Positions 31,921 to 39,987 of a stretch of 40,194 nt of DNA are shown one piece after another. The stretch is from CAYVFC01 sp964450715. GTDB lineage: Bacteria > Myxococcota_A > Polyangia > Polyangiales > JAFGIB01. How positions within the stretch are numbered: the first letter of the stretch is position 1; every line of letters starts with the position of its first letter. Position numbers and translations under genes: made by a program. Below the pieces are notes generated by a model. The model worked only from the letters and a program-made list of their open reading frames with translations. It was not told the origin of the DNA and made no database searches. The stretch is from the NCBI GenBank assembly GCA_964450715.1, contig CAYVFC010000074.1, positions 1 through 40,194 of the forward strand, read 5' to 3'.

Positions 31921-32638
31921 ATGCCGCCGGGTCTACTTCGCCTATTGCGAGGCCTACCGCGTGCTGCATCAAGAAGAATAGTCGGAGGCATAGTCTCCCG
32001 GCTCCGAACGGGACGCCAGTGGCAGGAGGCTCTAGGGCACCCAGCTTCCGGTCCTAACTGCTATCGCCGTTTTCAAGAATGGGCTGAAATGGGCTTATTC
32101 GAAGACGTATTCACAAGGCGCGTAAAAAATTGCGAAGAATTTCGAAATATCGGCCGGAAATACGCATGCTCGAAGGCGCCACTACAAAGGCTACCAGAGA
32201 GGGCGACACGTAGAAGAGCCCCAAGGAGTGCGGCAAATTGAGGGCGAAAAGGCATACTCCCCCCGACGGCCGTGGTGTACCGACCGCCGTAATCGACGGG
32301 AACATTGGCGACAAATGTATAGTAGGCGAAGCCTTGGACGCGGCAGTGCTTCGGGCGCCCCGAGAACCGCGCCGTCCCGAACACGTCCGCCTTGATAAGG
32401 ACTATGACTACGAAGAGGCGAGGAGGCCGTTCGAAGACGACAAATTACAACGCGTTCCCGACGACGCGGCGCAAAAACCCTTTAGGGCCGTGTGAATGAA
32501 AAACGGTTCCGTTGGGTTGTTGAGCGTACTAACTCCTGGTACAATAGGTTACGTGCCCTCCTCATTCGAGGGGAACAAGAGAATTCTAGCCATTGCGCTT
32601 TCGGTTATCTTGCCTGTGGAACCATTGCTTTACAGTAG
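31921..32638 (+). pseudogene. IS5-family transposase, decayed by frameshifts
   Basis: Three consecutive pieces in different frames match one IS5-type transposase. The N-terminal domain is IVGGIVSRLRTGRQWQEALG then CYRRFQEWAEMGLFEDVF. The DDE core is KRHTPPDGRGVPTAVIDGNI followed by RPEHVRLDKDYDYEEARRPF. The C-terminus is KRFRWVVERTNSWYNRLRAL with the catalytic Glu, ending ACGTIALQ at a TAG (about 32632). At least two frame changes separate them. Terminal inverted repeats were not found. Confidence 0.85.
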
Positions 32639-32691
32639 ACGACGTTTCGAGATCGGCCCTATGGGCAAATCGAAGGAAGGAGGTAATTGCG

Positions 32692-33192
32692 ATGAAATAC
32701 GTACGGATAGCGGGGCTGTTAGTTTGTGTGATCGTTCTAGGTGGATGCGGCGCAGACGAAATAGCGTCGGGCGATGCTCAGGTGAAAGAAACAGGTGCGC
32801 AGCCAAGAGACGTAGAGGGAGAGTCTCTACCGATGAACACGCAAACGAATGATTCTGGAAAAGCGGGGGAATCTGAGGTCGAGGCATTGCAGATAGAGGG
32901 CGCTTGGGTTTTCCATTACACGTCCGTAGGCTACGGCGAGGCCCTACTCGCCGGAACGGCCGAAATAGTGGGCGATTGCCTCGTGGTAGATGGCACTATC
33001 GTGATTTGGCACTCAAGCCGTCTTGACGACGCTAGAGCCCTTATCTCTGCCGTTCAAGCTGGCGAGAAGCCCAAGGTACAAGTAGGTGGTGGCGCGTTCC
33101 CGCTAACGGACCAAGACAGGGCTACGGTTGTTAAGCATTGCTCGGCGGCTTCTGTATGGTTCGGAAACGAAGAGAAGGCTGTGATTCTTTAA
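32692..33192 (+). CDS. Small lipoprotein of unknown function
   Basis: The 166-residue product starts behind a perfect AGGAGG. The signal MKYVRIAGLLVCVIVLGGC gives a lipobox LGGC, followed by a low-complexity polar spacer of about 45 residues. A small domain follows (EGAWVFHYTSVGYGEALLAG, EIVGDCLVVDGTIVIWHSSR, KPKVQVGGGAFPLTDQDRAT) with two Cys. The beta-rich pattern hints at a small ligand-binding fold, but I recognise no family. It lies between an IS remnant and the integrase island and may be island cargo. Confidence 0.8.
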   Translation: MKYVRIAGLLVCVIVLGGCGADEIASGDAQVKETGAQPRDVEGESLPMNTQTNDSGKAGESEVEALQIEGAWVFHYTSVGYGEALLAGTAEIVGDCLVVDGTIVIWHSSRLDDARALISAVQAGEKPKVQVGGGAFPLTDQDRATVVKHCSAASVWFGNEEKAVIL

Positions 33193-33370
33193 TAAATTGT
33201 TTGGATGGGATAAATCGGCTAGCGGCTGGCTGCGTACACTACGCCGCCGATATCCTTTGCCGCAGGGGCCGCCCGCCATGGAAATAATGATTTTCCGGGC
33301 AATCCGGAACACGAAGTCCCGTTGAAGTCCCGGATGGCCGAATTCGCCAACAATATCATGCGGCCCACCG
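33193..33370. other. Junction region with a possible gene tail ending in the tRNA sequence
   Basis: No complete gene. A plus-strand frame reads ARHGNNDFPGNPEHEVPLKS then RMAEFANNIMRPTAAF and stops at a TAA formed by the CTTCTAA anticodon loop of the tRNA fragment. It has protein-like composition and could be the tail of a gene from a previously integrated element, but no start or family is visible. Confidence 0.3.
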
Positions 33371-34813
33371 CGGCCTTCTAAGCCGACGGTCACAGGTTCG
33401 AATCCTGTCGGGCGTGCCGTTTGATTCCGGGGGGTTGGCGTTTTCCGTTTGAAGAACGTAACCGGAATTTAAGGCCAATTTAAGGCCAATCTCGCTACCG
33501 CCCGTCGCGGCGCTCACCGCGGTCTCGTCGACCCGCCTTCGCCGACGGCCCGAGGAAGACGAAATTACCCGCCTACGACCTCCATATCGCCTGTTTACGA
33601 CCGCCCCGCGGCTGACGGGAGCAGCAGTTACCCCTGTTGTTTCCGCCGCCGCTTTGTGAAGCGCTTCCGGTGACAGGTGCGCGTAGCGCTGGGTCACCGT
33701 GATTGAAGAGTGCCCCAGGAACGCCCTCACCTCTTCCATCGACCACACTCGCCCCCAACTCCCCATAATTAGATGGCTCGCGAAGGTATGGCGCAGTTCA
33801 TGGAAATCCACGTCGCGCTCGATACCCGCCCGCGACTTGTGCCCGGGAGTAATTTTAAGCTCCCCCTTTCTGCGATACTTCTTATCGCTCCAACCGGCCA
33901 CATCGTCCTTTCGGCGCTGCCTGCCGTCGGCGCGGGGAAATACCCAGCCTTCTCGCGACGCCGGCGCCACCTTCAACCACTCCTTAAACGCTTGAATAGC
34001 ACGAGGCAGCAAAGGAACTCGGAGGATCTTTCCGGACTTCGTGGGCCCTTTATTCGATCGTCGAACCACCAGATGGGGTCTATCACCGTCAAGAACAACA
34101 TCGTCGCGCTTAAGCCCCCAAAGCTCCCCTTTCCGTAGTCCGGTAAAAACCGCGATAGCGAAAATCGAACGCGACGAAAACGGAATACTCTCACAATTAA
34201 TCAGAGCTTCTATCTCCTTGGTATCGAGATAGGTCCGTTCCTCATCTTTCTCTATTACCCTTGGAACGGACGGAACCTTCACCCCCGTCAAGGGATTGGA
34301 TTCGATAAGCTCATCCTCCACGGCCGCGTTAAAGCACGCCGAAAGTAGGTTCCGGATGTGAACCACCGTACCCCTGGAGAGCGTCTTCGACGATTTCCGT
34401 CTCTTCGTTCCGTCACGCGTCCGCTTTGTACGGGTTATCTTCTTATTCAACAGCGAACGAACCCACGATCGCAGATCCGCGGCCCTTATACTCCCCAAGG
34501 TTTCGTCGATGAACGGGGCGTCTTCGATATGCGCCTTCCACCTCGAGCGTTCCTTATCTACGCCGCGATGGCTTCCGTCCTTTTCGCGCCGATCCAACCA
34601 GCTCTCGCCATAGCTCCGAAGCGTCGTCCCGCCCGGCGTTACCCACTGGTGTTCCGTGAGTTCCTTGCGAGCCGCGAGGCATATCCGCTCCGCTTCCTCT
34701 TGTGTGGAATACGTCCCGAGATTAATTTTCTTTCCGTGTTCGTCGCGGATACGAACCATCCAGTTCTTACCGTTTCGAAAAACGCCCCCGGTCCCGTAAT
34801 CTCTCTTGCTCAT
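33356..34813 (-). CDS. int: Tyrosine recombinase (phage-type integrase)
   Basis: The 485-residue protein has an N-terminal arm-binding domain (GGVFRNGKNWMVRIRDEHGK), a core-binding SAM-like domain (about 60-180) and a catalytic domain with Arg227 in FTGLRKGEL, His338/Arg341 in FHELRHTFASHL, His368 in FLGHSS and the nucleophile Tyr377 in TQRYAHLS. A basic Arg/Ser-rich tail follows. The last 19 or so residues (TPDRIRTCDRRLRRP...) are translated from the tRNA remnant and beyond, so the C-terminus depends on the integration site. The start overlaps the 68-codon ORF by 4 bp (ATGA). All catalytic residues are present. Confidence 0.94.
   Translation of the reverse strand: MSKRDYGTGGVFRNGKNWMVRIRDEHGKKINLGTYSTQEEAERICLAARKELTEHQWVTPGGTTLRSYGESWLDRREKDGSHRGVDKERSRWKAHIEDAPFIDETLGSIRAADLRSWVRSLLNKKITRTKRTRDGTKRRKSSKTLSRGTVVHIRNLLSACFNAAVEDELIESNPLTGVKVPSVPRVIEKDEERTYLDTKEIEALINCESIPFSSRSIFAIAVFTGLRKGELWGLKRDDVVLDGDRPHLVVRRSNKGPTKSGKILRVPLLPRAIQAFKEWLKVAPASREGWVFPRADGRQRRKDDVAGWSDKKYRRKGELKITPGHKSRAGIERDVDFHELRHTFASHLIMGSWGRVWSMEEVRAFLGHSSITVTQRYAHLSPEALHKAAAETTGVTAAPVSRGAVVNRRYGGRRRVISSSSGRRRRRVDETAVSAATGGSEIGLKLALNSGYVLQTENANPPESNGTPDRIRTCDRRLRRPRWAA
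33371..33418 (+). tRNA. tRNA-Arg(TCT) 3' fragment, attachment site of an integrative element
   Basis: From the anticodon arm onward the sequence is that of a tRNA: CGGC-CTTCTAA-GCCG (anticodon TCT), a variable loop, the T-arm ACAGG-TTCGAAT-CCTGT, and the acceptor strand CGGGCGT. The D-arm and 5' acceptor strand are absent on the left, so this is a 3' remnant. Tyrosine integrases recombine at exactly this part of tRNA genes, and one lies immediately to the right. Confidence 0.75.
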
Positions 34814-35016
34814 ATCTCTACGCTCCCGTTTCTTCTTAATGCACGCTTGGCCGCCGCCCTGTCCATCTCCGTTGGCTGGATTTCGTCTGCCCCTACCGGT
34901 TTGGGACCTCTTTTCCCGCGCATCCGTATTTGACGGCCCGATCCCTGCCCCTGTTCATAGGCGCGGGCGATTCTTTCGACGGCCACTACCAGACGCTCGA
35001 AGAGCTCTAAAAACAT
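34810..35016 (-). CDS. 68-aa protein between primase and integrase
   Basis: Its ATG overlaps the primase stop by one base (TAATG) and its TGA overlaps the integrase ATG, so all three are translationally coupled. The product begins with an amphipathic helix (MFLELFERLVVAVERIARAY) and has a basic middle (RQIRMRGKRGPKP) and a second helix. I recognise no family; size, charge and position suggest a small DNA-binding or recombination-accessory protein of the element. Confidence 0.65.
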   Translation of the reverse strand: MFLELFERLVVAVERIARAYEQGQGSGRQIRMRGKRGPKPVGADEIQPTEMDRAAAKRALRRNGSVEI

Positions 35017-36185
35017 TAGAACCCCCTATTTAACAGGCCGGGAATCCCAGGCATCTGCGACACGCGTCCCTGACGAGAAGACCGTCGCCGTCCACTTCGC
35101 GGTTCGGCCACGTAGCCCGGTACTAAAAGCCGTGTCCAAACCTTGAACAACAAACCGTTGGGTTCACCCGTAGTACCGACTCCCGTGGCGATCGCTCCAG
35201 CCGGACACTTCGCCCGTTTACAGCGTAGCGCTCCAGAGAGCGGAGCGATGTGGGCAGTTCCAATACGTGGCCGCTCTTTCTGCACCGGCGGCCCTGGACA
35301 AAGGGGGCACGGCTCGTCAAGAACTATCGCCCTGAGTTTTCCCTTCGGACCGCGCTTGGTTTTTACCCGCCAACCTGCCGCGTCGATAGCCGCCTTGACG
35401 CGCCGAGGTGCAGCATAAATTCCCCGCGAGACATCTGGGGAGGGGCTTGGACGCTGCGGTGTGATCGGCTCTAGCTCATCGAAGTCGCCAAAATCGAAGC
35501 GCCGTTCCGGATAGCAGCGGAGTAGCCTCACGTGGCGCGGCCGCTTCGGCAATTTCCAATTATATGTTCCCGGCACTCGAAGTATCTGCGCAACGGAAGT
35601 AGTAGCAGGGTCACCTCCCACTGCTGCGGCGACACGGCAGGTAACATCCACGAGAACATCGAAGTTATCGGTCGTCTCGCACTCCCGGAGCAACCAATAT
35701 GCGTGGAAGCCACCGCCGGAGTCCACGAGCATCGACGGAGCGAGCCCCAATCCCGAGACCCTTTCCAGTGTACGCAGCGCCGCCGACTTGTTCGGATGGC
35801 CTTTCCCCTTGCCGCAATCCAGGTCCGCGGAAACAGCGACCAATCCCCCTACGCTAGCAAGGTCGCTACCTCTCGTTTTTCTGGGCTGTACGCCGAGATA
35901 GACGTCGACCCCTTGATCGGCTAGCTCCACGGAGCGGGACAAAAAACCTTCCAAGTCCGTCGTCGGGTACCAGTGGCGAATAGGCTGCCAGCTACGATCT
36001 AGGGCTCGAAGCTCGAGGAAAAAACCGGTTGGAGCGTAAGCCATGAGGGACTGCAGGAAACGCTTCGCCATGGCCATACGCATTTCCGTCCCCCATATCC
36101 CCCAATCCCCCACCGGCACCGAGGGCGAAGTGGGGGACTGGGGGATACGGGGGACGCCCCTCCTCAATTCCCTTGCGCCTGTCAT
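35016..36185 (-). CDS. Archaeo-eukaryotic-type primase (RepB-like) of an integrative element
   Basis: The 389-residue protein has the hallmark residues of AEP primases: the metal-binding pair D121/D123 in AVSADLDCGKGKGHP and the nucleotide-binding H161 in LVDSGGGFHAYWLL, plus VAQILRVPGTYNWK, another block typical of RepB-like primases. A C-terminal zinc-finger-like module (CPLCPG...CKRAKCPAG) may hold template DNA. It would prime replication of the excised element. The ATG overlaps the stop of the ATPase gene upstream; M35 is an alternative start. The position before the integrase is typical of plasmid- or phage-like islands. Confidence 0.82.
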   Translation of the reverse strand: MTGARELRRGVPRIPQSPTSPSVPVGDWGIWGTEMRMAMAKRFLQSLMAYAPTGFFLELRALDRSWQPIRHWYPTTDLEGFLSRSVELADQGVDVYLGVQPRKTRGSDLASVGGLVAVSADLDCGKGKGHPNKSAALRTLERVSGLGLAPSMLVDSGGGFHAYWLLRECETTDNFDVLVDVTCRVAAAVGGDPATTSVAQILRVPGTYNWKLPKRPRHVRLLRCYPERRFDFGDFDELEPITPQRPSPSPDVSRGIYAAPRRVKAAIDAAGWRVKTKRGPKGKLRAIVLDEPCPLCPGPPVQKERPRIGTAHIAPLSGALRCKRAKCPAGAIATGVGTTGEPNGLLFKVWTRLLVPGYVAEPRSGRRRSSRQGRVSQMPGIPGLLNRGF

Positions 36186-37447
36186 ATAACTATTCGAAAA
36201 CGTCCCGCCGATACTTCCGAAGGGACGATGGCTCCCGCCTCGAGCATCGCAGACCAGGAGCGGCTAAAAGTTTCGGAATCTAGCCCCGTTTTTCCTTTCA
36301 ATCGCTGAAAGATTTCTCTTTTCGAAAAGGTTCCGCCCATCTCGTCAGCTACGCGGATACAGGCGGCTGATACCCTGTCTTCAACTTCCCGAAGATTTCG
36401 AAGTCTGAGTCGGTCAATGAATGCGGTCGCTACCGCGTTCGAGTACTTCACTACCGCCCATGCTGCTGATATATGCTCTCGGCCAATCACGGCGCTGCCG
36501 TCGCCTACCGCGAGTAACATGGCAATACGCAGCGCGAGTATATCTGCCCGAGCGACAGCCGCCTCTTCTAATACATTGTCGTATCGAGCGCGGTACTGTA
36601 GTTCGTAATGCTCTTCGTGGAGAGCGCGGGCGTCATCAAACAGTTGAAACCGTTTATCCCGTACTGCGCTCAGACATCTGCGGACATCTTCACAGAAGTT
36701 TTCGATATCTTCCGCCGGTATCTCCGGTCGAAAGGCGAGAGGCCCTTTGCGGTCTCCGGAAAGCCACAAAATCCTGTTGGCGAATCCATTCATTACGTGT
36801 ACGCCGGTTAGGTGTTCAAGCAGCCAGTCTTCAGTAGACGCAGCCAGCAAAACACCAGTCGCCCTCGTTATGCGGATTTCCTTTTTTGCGCCGTTGTGTC
36901 GGGTAATGTGGACGTGTTCGTCCGCGCAATCGAATAGACGGATCAAGAACTCCAACATGTTTCCGGCTTGGCCTCGTTCGATCTTGCCGAGCAGTCCCGC
37001 GAGTTCATGGACAACCAGTAGCGCGCGGCGCCCTGTCTGCGCCGCCGCTAAGCCGCCCTTTTCGCCGGCACGAGAACCATCAGCGAGCGCTTCAGTAAAA
37101 CCTTCCCCCGACCCGGTTCCCACCACGATTTCCGTCAAGTCGCTGTCAATACCTTCGTCCTGTTCGATCAAACGCCGCGCTACAATGCGAACGGCGTCGT
37201 CGATAGCCGTGCTCTTGCGGGCGCGTCCTGTCGTTCCTAGAAGAGCCACGAATACCGTAGCGGTTTGCTGTCCGGATCCCCATCCTAAAAACGCATCGCG
37301 CCCTATGAGAAAGGAAAGGACCCCGAGAAGGGCTCCCCAAGAAAATGCATCGGGCGCCTCGCTTGTATGGCCGACAAGATTCCGATACGAACTAAAAAGC
37401 TCGCTCTTCCAGGCGCATTCGGGTAGCGATGGTTTTTTATTATCCAT
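36182..37447 (-). CDS. DUF3987-type ATPase/helicase of the element's replication module
   Basis: The 421-residue product (start MDNKKPSLPECAW, with GAGG upstream) resembles DUF3987 proteins: APDAFSWGALLGVLSFLIGR near the start, a Walker A-like VALLGTTGRARKST, LVVHELAGLLGKIERGQAGN containing the acidic Walker B region, and a helical C-terminal domain ending in a winged-helix-like LDSETFSRSWSAMLEAGAIV. DUF3987 proteins occur beside primases in phages and integrative elements and probably unwind DNA at the element's origin. It overlaps the primase by 4 bp and the 34-codon ORF upstream by 8 bp. Confidence 0.78.
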   Translation of the reverse strand: MDNKKPSLPECAWKSELFSSYRNLVGHTSEAPDAFSWGALLGVLSFLIGRDAFLGWGSGQQTATVFVALLGTTGRARKSTAIDDAVRIVARRLIEQDEGIDSDLTEIVVGTGSGEGFTEALADGSRAGEKGGLAAAQTGRRALLVVHELAGLLGKIERGQAGNMLEFLIRLFDCADEHVHITRHNGAKKEIRITRATGVLLAASTEDWLLEHLTGVHVMNGFANRILWLSGDRKGPLAFRPEIPAEDIENFCEDVRRCLSAVRDKRFQLFDDARALHEEHYELQYRARYDNVLEEAAVARADILALRIAMLLAVGDGSAVIGREHISAAWAVVKYSNAVATAFIDRLRLRNLREVEDRVSAACIRVADEMGGTFSKREIFQRLKGKTGLDSETFSRSWSAMLEAGAIVPSEVSAGRFRIVI

Positions 37448-37544
37448 CGCGGCCTCGCGTTTCGAATAGACGCCTTGCAAAAGTAATACATCGCCAGATA
37501 CCACTAGCGTTTACGTTTTTCGAGTTTATGCTACGCTTATTCAT
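37440..37544 (-). CDS. 34-residue leader-like ORF upstream of the DUF3987 gene
   Basis: A perfect GGAGG site 7 nt before the ATG opens MNKRSINSKNVNASGIWRC... ending RLFETRGRDG. Its stop overlaps the start of the ATPase gene, so ribosomes finishing it could restart on the next gene. The product is basic. Its main job may be translational coupling or attenuation rather than a protein function; no homology is claimed. Confidence 0.45.
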   Translation of the reverse strand: MNKRSINSKNVNASGIWRCITFARRLFETRGRDG

Positions 37545-37580
37545 GTCGGTGCCTCCTTCACCGGCCGCCCACGCGAGCGT

Positions 37581-37606
37581 CCCCGATGACCTGTGACTCA
37601 TCGGGG
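37581..37606. terminator. Hairpin between excisionase and replication genes
   Basis: CCCCGATGA (37581-37589) pairs perfectly with TCATCGGGG (37598-37606) over an 8-nt loop; TTT follows on the plus strand. On the minus strand it lies between the excisionase and the 34-codon ORF, where it could attenuate transcription into the replication genes. Confidence 0.55.
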
Positions 37607-37616
37607 TTTCGCGTTT

Positions 37617-37841
37617 CTAGCGCACGGTGTTTTCGGCGCGGCGGAGTTCCTTGTTGTCGTTGGCCCGGTTCGCTATCAGGCATTTTTCTACGAACCGATC
37701 TAAATCCTTCCGCCGGACCAGTAGCCTTCGACCCAGTCGATAACCGGGTAGACGGCCCGAGCTGACCCAAAGCCGGACGGAGCTCGTAGGTGCGCGTAAC
37801 TCCGAGGCGACCTCTTCAACGTACAGAAACTGCAGGTCCAT
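37617..37841 (-). CDS. xis: Excisionase/AlpA-like HTH protein
   Basis: The 74-residue product begins MDLQFLYVEEVASELRAPTS and continues SSVRLWVSSGRLPGYRLGRR, then LLVRRKDLDRFVEKCL: the HTH_17 pattern of MerR-like excisionases (HTH, short wing with GRR, anchoring helix). A strong GAGGAGG site precedes the ATG. Proteins of this size next to an integrase usually bend DNA for excision or regulate the element's genes. It is divergent from the 288-aa gene across a 146-bp regulatory region. Confidence 0.82.
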   Translation of the reverse strand: MDLQFLYVEEVASELRAPTSSVRLWVSSGRLPGYRLGRRLLVRRKDLDRFVEKCLIANRANDNKELRRAENTVR

Positions 37842-37940
37842 TTTCGTTCCTCCTCAAAGGTTCAAGGTAGCGCGTACCGCGCTGGAAATTTCGCGGGAAA
37901 GACAGCAGAAGCGTTTTCCCGCTGTTGCAATCCAATGGTG

Positions 37941-37966
37941 CTAGAATTCCTGTTGTTCTAGAATTC
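37941..37966. promoter_or_regulatory. Operator-like direct repeats CTAGAATTC
   Basis: CTAGAATTC occurs at 37941-37949 and again at 37958-37966, 17 bp apart; each sits next to a partly palindromic TTCTAGAA/GAATTC word. The location, between the divergent excisionase and the 288-codon gene, suggests binding sites for an element-encoded repressor, perhaps the excisionase itself. Confidence 0.45.
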
Positions 37967-37987
37967 GGCTGGCTTATTCGGCGTTCC

Positions 37988-38854
37988 ATGAATAAGCAGC
38001 GAGACTGTTGGGTCTTTTTGGACGTGGAAGACGACGACGCCTCCCGAAAGCCTACGGGTACCGAGACCGTTATCGAGCGGGTTGAAAAACTCCACCGAAT
38101 CAGGATTCACGGCCTCGTGAGATTCCTAAAGAGGCGCGGGTTCGATCTTGACAATGACCCCGATCCGCTCGTCCCCCTCCTGCTCACTTCTTCGAAGACG
38201 ATAACAACAAAAGATCTGTTATCCGAAAGTTTATTGACCGAAGGGAACGAGTGGGAACGTCTTGCCCCCGAAGATAAGAAGACGAGAGCGGCTACTATCG
38301 CTTTCTACGAGGCCGCGATTTCCGTAATGCCGCCCGACTTCACTAACATGATCAAGTCCGTCTCGAAGGCGGTAGGTTCTTTAGACGATATCCTAAGGGA
38401 AATGGTGCGGCTATATAGACCATTCGAAGAAAGTTTGTCGGATCTGACGGTCTCGAAAGCCGCGGGGGTATTGGCGGGTCGCGTTCGGAAAGATCGGCAA
38501 GTTACGAAAGACGATGCCGTGCTGTGGGATCGTAATCGGAGAATGGCAGAGAAGCTTAGGCTTGCGCTCGAACACCTAAGGGTTGCACAGGATTTCCTTT
38601 TGGAAGTCGAAAGCGTATCTTTCCATTGCGTACTGAGTGCCGAACAATTGGCTGATATGTATACCACCGAGCATAGAACATTAATAACACGGATGGAGAC
38701 GGTCTTAAGAAAGGCGGAGTTCACTTGGCGCGAAATAGCGGACATGCTGGACGACATGAGCGGTGAGACTATGAAACGCCGAGCGGACCACGCTAGGGAT
38801 CGAGTACGTACAAGTGAGGCACCGCGGGAAGACCCCGTCGGGCCTGAGAAATGA
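37988..38854 (+). CDS. 288-aa helical protein of unknown function on the integrative element
   Basis: I start at MNKQRDCWVFLDVEDDD; an upstream ATG at 37925 is possible. The protein is predicted soluble and mostly helical: TETVIERVEKLHRIRIHGLV, SVSKAVGSLDDILREMVRLY, NRRMAEKLRLALEHLRVAQD, and near the C-terminus FTWREIADMLDDMSGETMKR, which looks like a helix-turn-helix followed by a basic segment. The plan suggests a DNA-binding regulator with a long helical sensor or oligomerisation part. I recognise no named family. It is the only plus-strand gene opposite the excisionase, as repressors of such elements often are. Confidence 0.72.
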   Translation: MNKQRDCWVFLDVEDDDASRKPTGTETVIERVEKLHRIRIHGLVRFLKRRGFDLDNDPDPLVPLLLTSSKTITTKDLLSESLLTEGNEWERLAPEDKKTRAATIAFYEAAISVMPPDFTNMIKSVSKAVGSLDDILREMVRLYRPFEESLSDLTVSKAAGVLAGRVRKDRQVTKDDAVLWDRNRRMAEKLRLALEHLRVAQDFLLEVESVSFHCVLSAEQLADMYTTEHRTLITRMETVLRKAEFTWREIADMLDDMSGETMKRRADHARDRVRTSEAPREDPVGPEK

Positions 38855-39047
38855 GCGGTCGCTCGGCATCTCGGCCTGATTGATACCTTTGGCCGCGTGA
38901 GAAATCGCAGGGGAGCGTATTCCGGCCTTCGTATAGGACGGTAGCGGCCCCAAAAGGCGGATATACGCCGCGATGGTTTTCCCGAACGGATATTTTTGTT
39001 CGTAGCGGAGGAACCGATGCGTGGAAAGTCGGGCGGGCACGGGGTAA
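38855..39047. other. Intergenic region before the second HTH gene
   Basis: No gene is supportable. The promoter of the HTH gene probably lies near its end, next to the GGTGTCAT repeats. Confidence 0.35.
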
Positions 39048-39068
39048 GGTGTCATTGACAGGTGTCAT
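39048..39068. promoter_or_regulatory. Operator-like GGTGTCAT repeats upstream of the HTH gene
   Basis: GGTGTCAT at 39048-39055 and 39061-39068 are spaced by 13 bp. The first overlaps the palindrome TGTCA-T-TGACA (39050-39060). A close copy, TGTTATTGACA, lies inside the following gene at 39151-39161. Autoregulation by the adjacent HTH protein is a reasonable guess. Confidence 0.45.
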
Positions 39069-39107
39069 GTGATCGAGACGTGGCTTCGCAGAGGCGCGGA
39101 GAAAATC

Positions 39108-39605
39108 ATGGAGGAAAAAGGCCAAATTGAGGGGAAAACGCAGGGACAGGTGTTATTGACACGCACGCAGGCTGCCAGACGGGCAGGCGTAAGCATTTCG
39201 AAGATTCGGCGAATGGAAGGAGCGGAGATCGATCCCATTGTCATCGATGGAAAGCATTTCTTTCACATTGAAGACATCGACCGCCATCGCCGGCTTTCTG
39301 AAGGCCAGGTTGCCGGACGGGCCTTTAAGATGTTCGAAGAAGGCCTGGGAATAATCGACGTAATAATCGAACTTGAGCAGGCGCCCGAGCTGATAGAGAA
39401 GCTGCATGAAACCTGGCGGCGCCTGACATGCTCGATCGTCATAAGAGGCGCGCACGGCTGGAAGAGAGAAGTAAGGGAAGCGTATCCGAAACTTATGCCG
39501 TTAACGCCTTACGGGCTTACGCAATGCCTTCATGTCGTTCACGAGGATCCCGAGAACCTAAAACGATGGGGAGAACTTGTGAGGCGCAGCCCGACGGACC
39601 GCTAA
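39108..39605 (+). CDS. MerR/excisionase-like HTH protein, paralog of the 20.3-kb protein
   Basis: The 165-residue product starts MEEKGQIEGKT, with GGAG in place; a GTG at 39069 would add 13 residues. Its HTH is LLTRTQAARRAGVSISKIRR, followed by HFFHIEDIDRHRRLSEGQVA and a helical domain (RAFKMFEEGLGIIDVIIELE...LIEKLHETWRRL). The same order and similar words occur in the protein at 20278-20703. Here a C-terminal extension of about 50 residues (KREVREAYPKLMPLTPYGLT) is added. It is probably a regulator of the adjoining island genes. Confidence 0.72.
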   Translation: MEEKGQIEGKTQGQVLLTRTQAARRAGVSISKIRRMEGAEIDPIVIDGKHFFHIEDIDRHRRLSEGQVAGRAFKMFEEGLGIIDVIIELEQAPELIEKLHETWRRLTCSIVIRGAHGWKREVREAYPKLMPLTPYGLTQCLHVVHEDPENLKRWGELVRRSPTDR

Positions 39606-39987
39606 AACGGTCGCGGAAGAGGTCGCCGACGAGTTTGATATAGGCGGCACGAAAGGCCGAGTTTCCGAGGTGGCACGTCGAGAGGCGAACTGTTCGGCCA
39701 AGTGGGCAGAAGGAAGCCACTCAGTCGGCCCGGACGTCACCCTTCGGGGTGTTAATCTGGCCGTCGGCGCGGACAACTGAAGCGGGAGGTGGACGCGGAG
39801 GTATAGAATATCGGCCGGATTTCCGCGGTTTTATCGATAGTACGACGTCTAAGGCCCCGCTAAGGCCCTGAATTCCCACCATTTTTGTCAGTTTCTCTGT
39901 TATCTTGTCGGTCTCTGCCCAACGAGGTGGGCCGGAACAGGGATGGCGAATTCCGACTAGAGACGGTGGGCTCCGCGGAGGGACGGG
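39606..39987. other. Intergenic stretch with a weak coding trace
   Basis: From about 39590 to 39780 the plus strand has an open frame (KTVAEEVADEFDIGGTKGRV... VTLRGVNLAVGADN) with no start codon or ribosome site; it may be the tail of a lost gene. Tandem words CTAAGGCCCCGCTAAGGCCC occur at about 39850. The promoter of the helicase gene should lie in the AT-richer part near 39880-39920. Confidence 0.35.

Noticed and set aside
39845..39870. CTAAGGCCCCGCTAAGGCCC and the TTTAAGGCCAATTTAAGGCC words at about 33468 as an att pair
   Set aside because: They share only TAAGGCC, and the second lies inside the integrase coding region, so an attachment-site claim is not justified.
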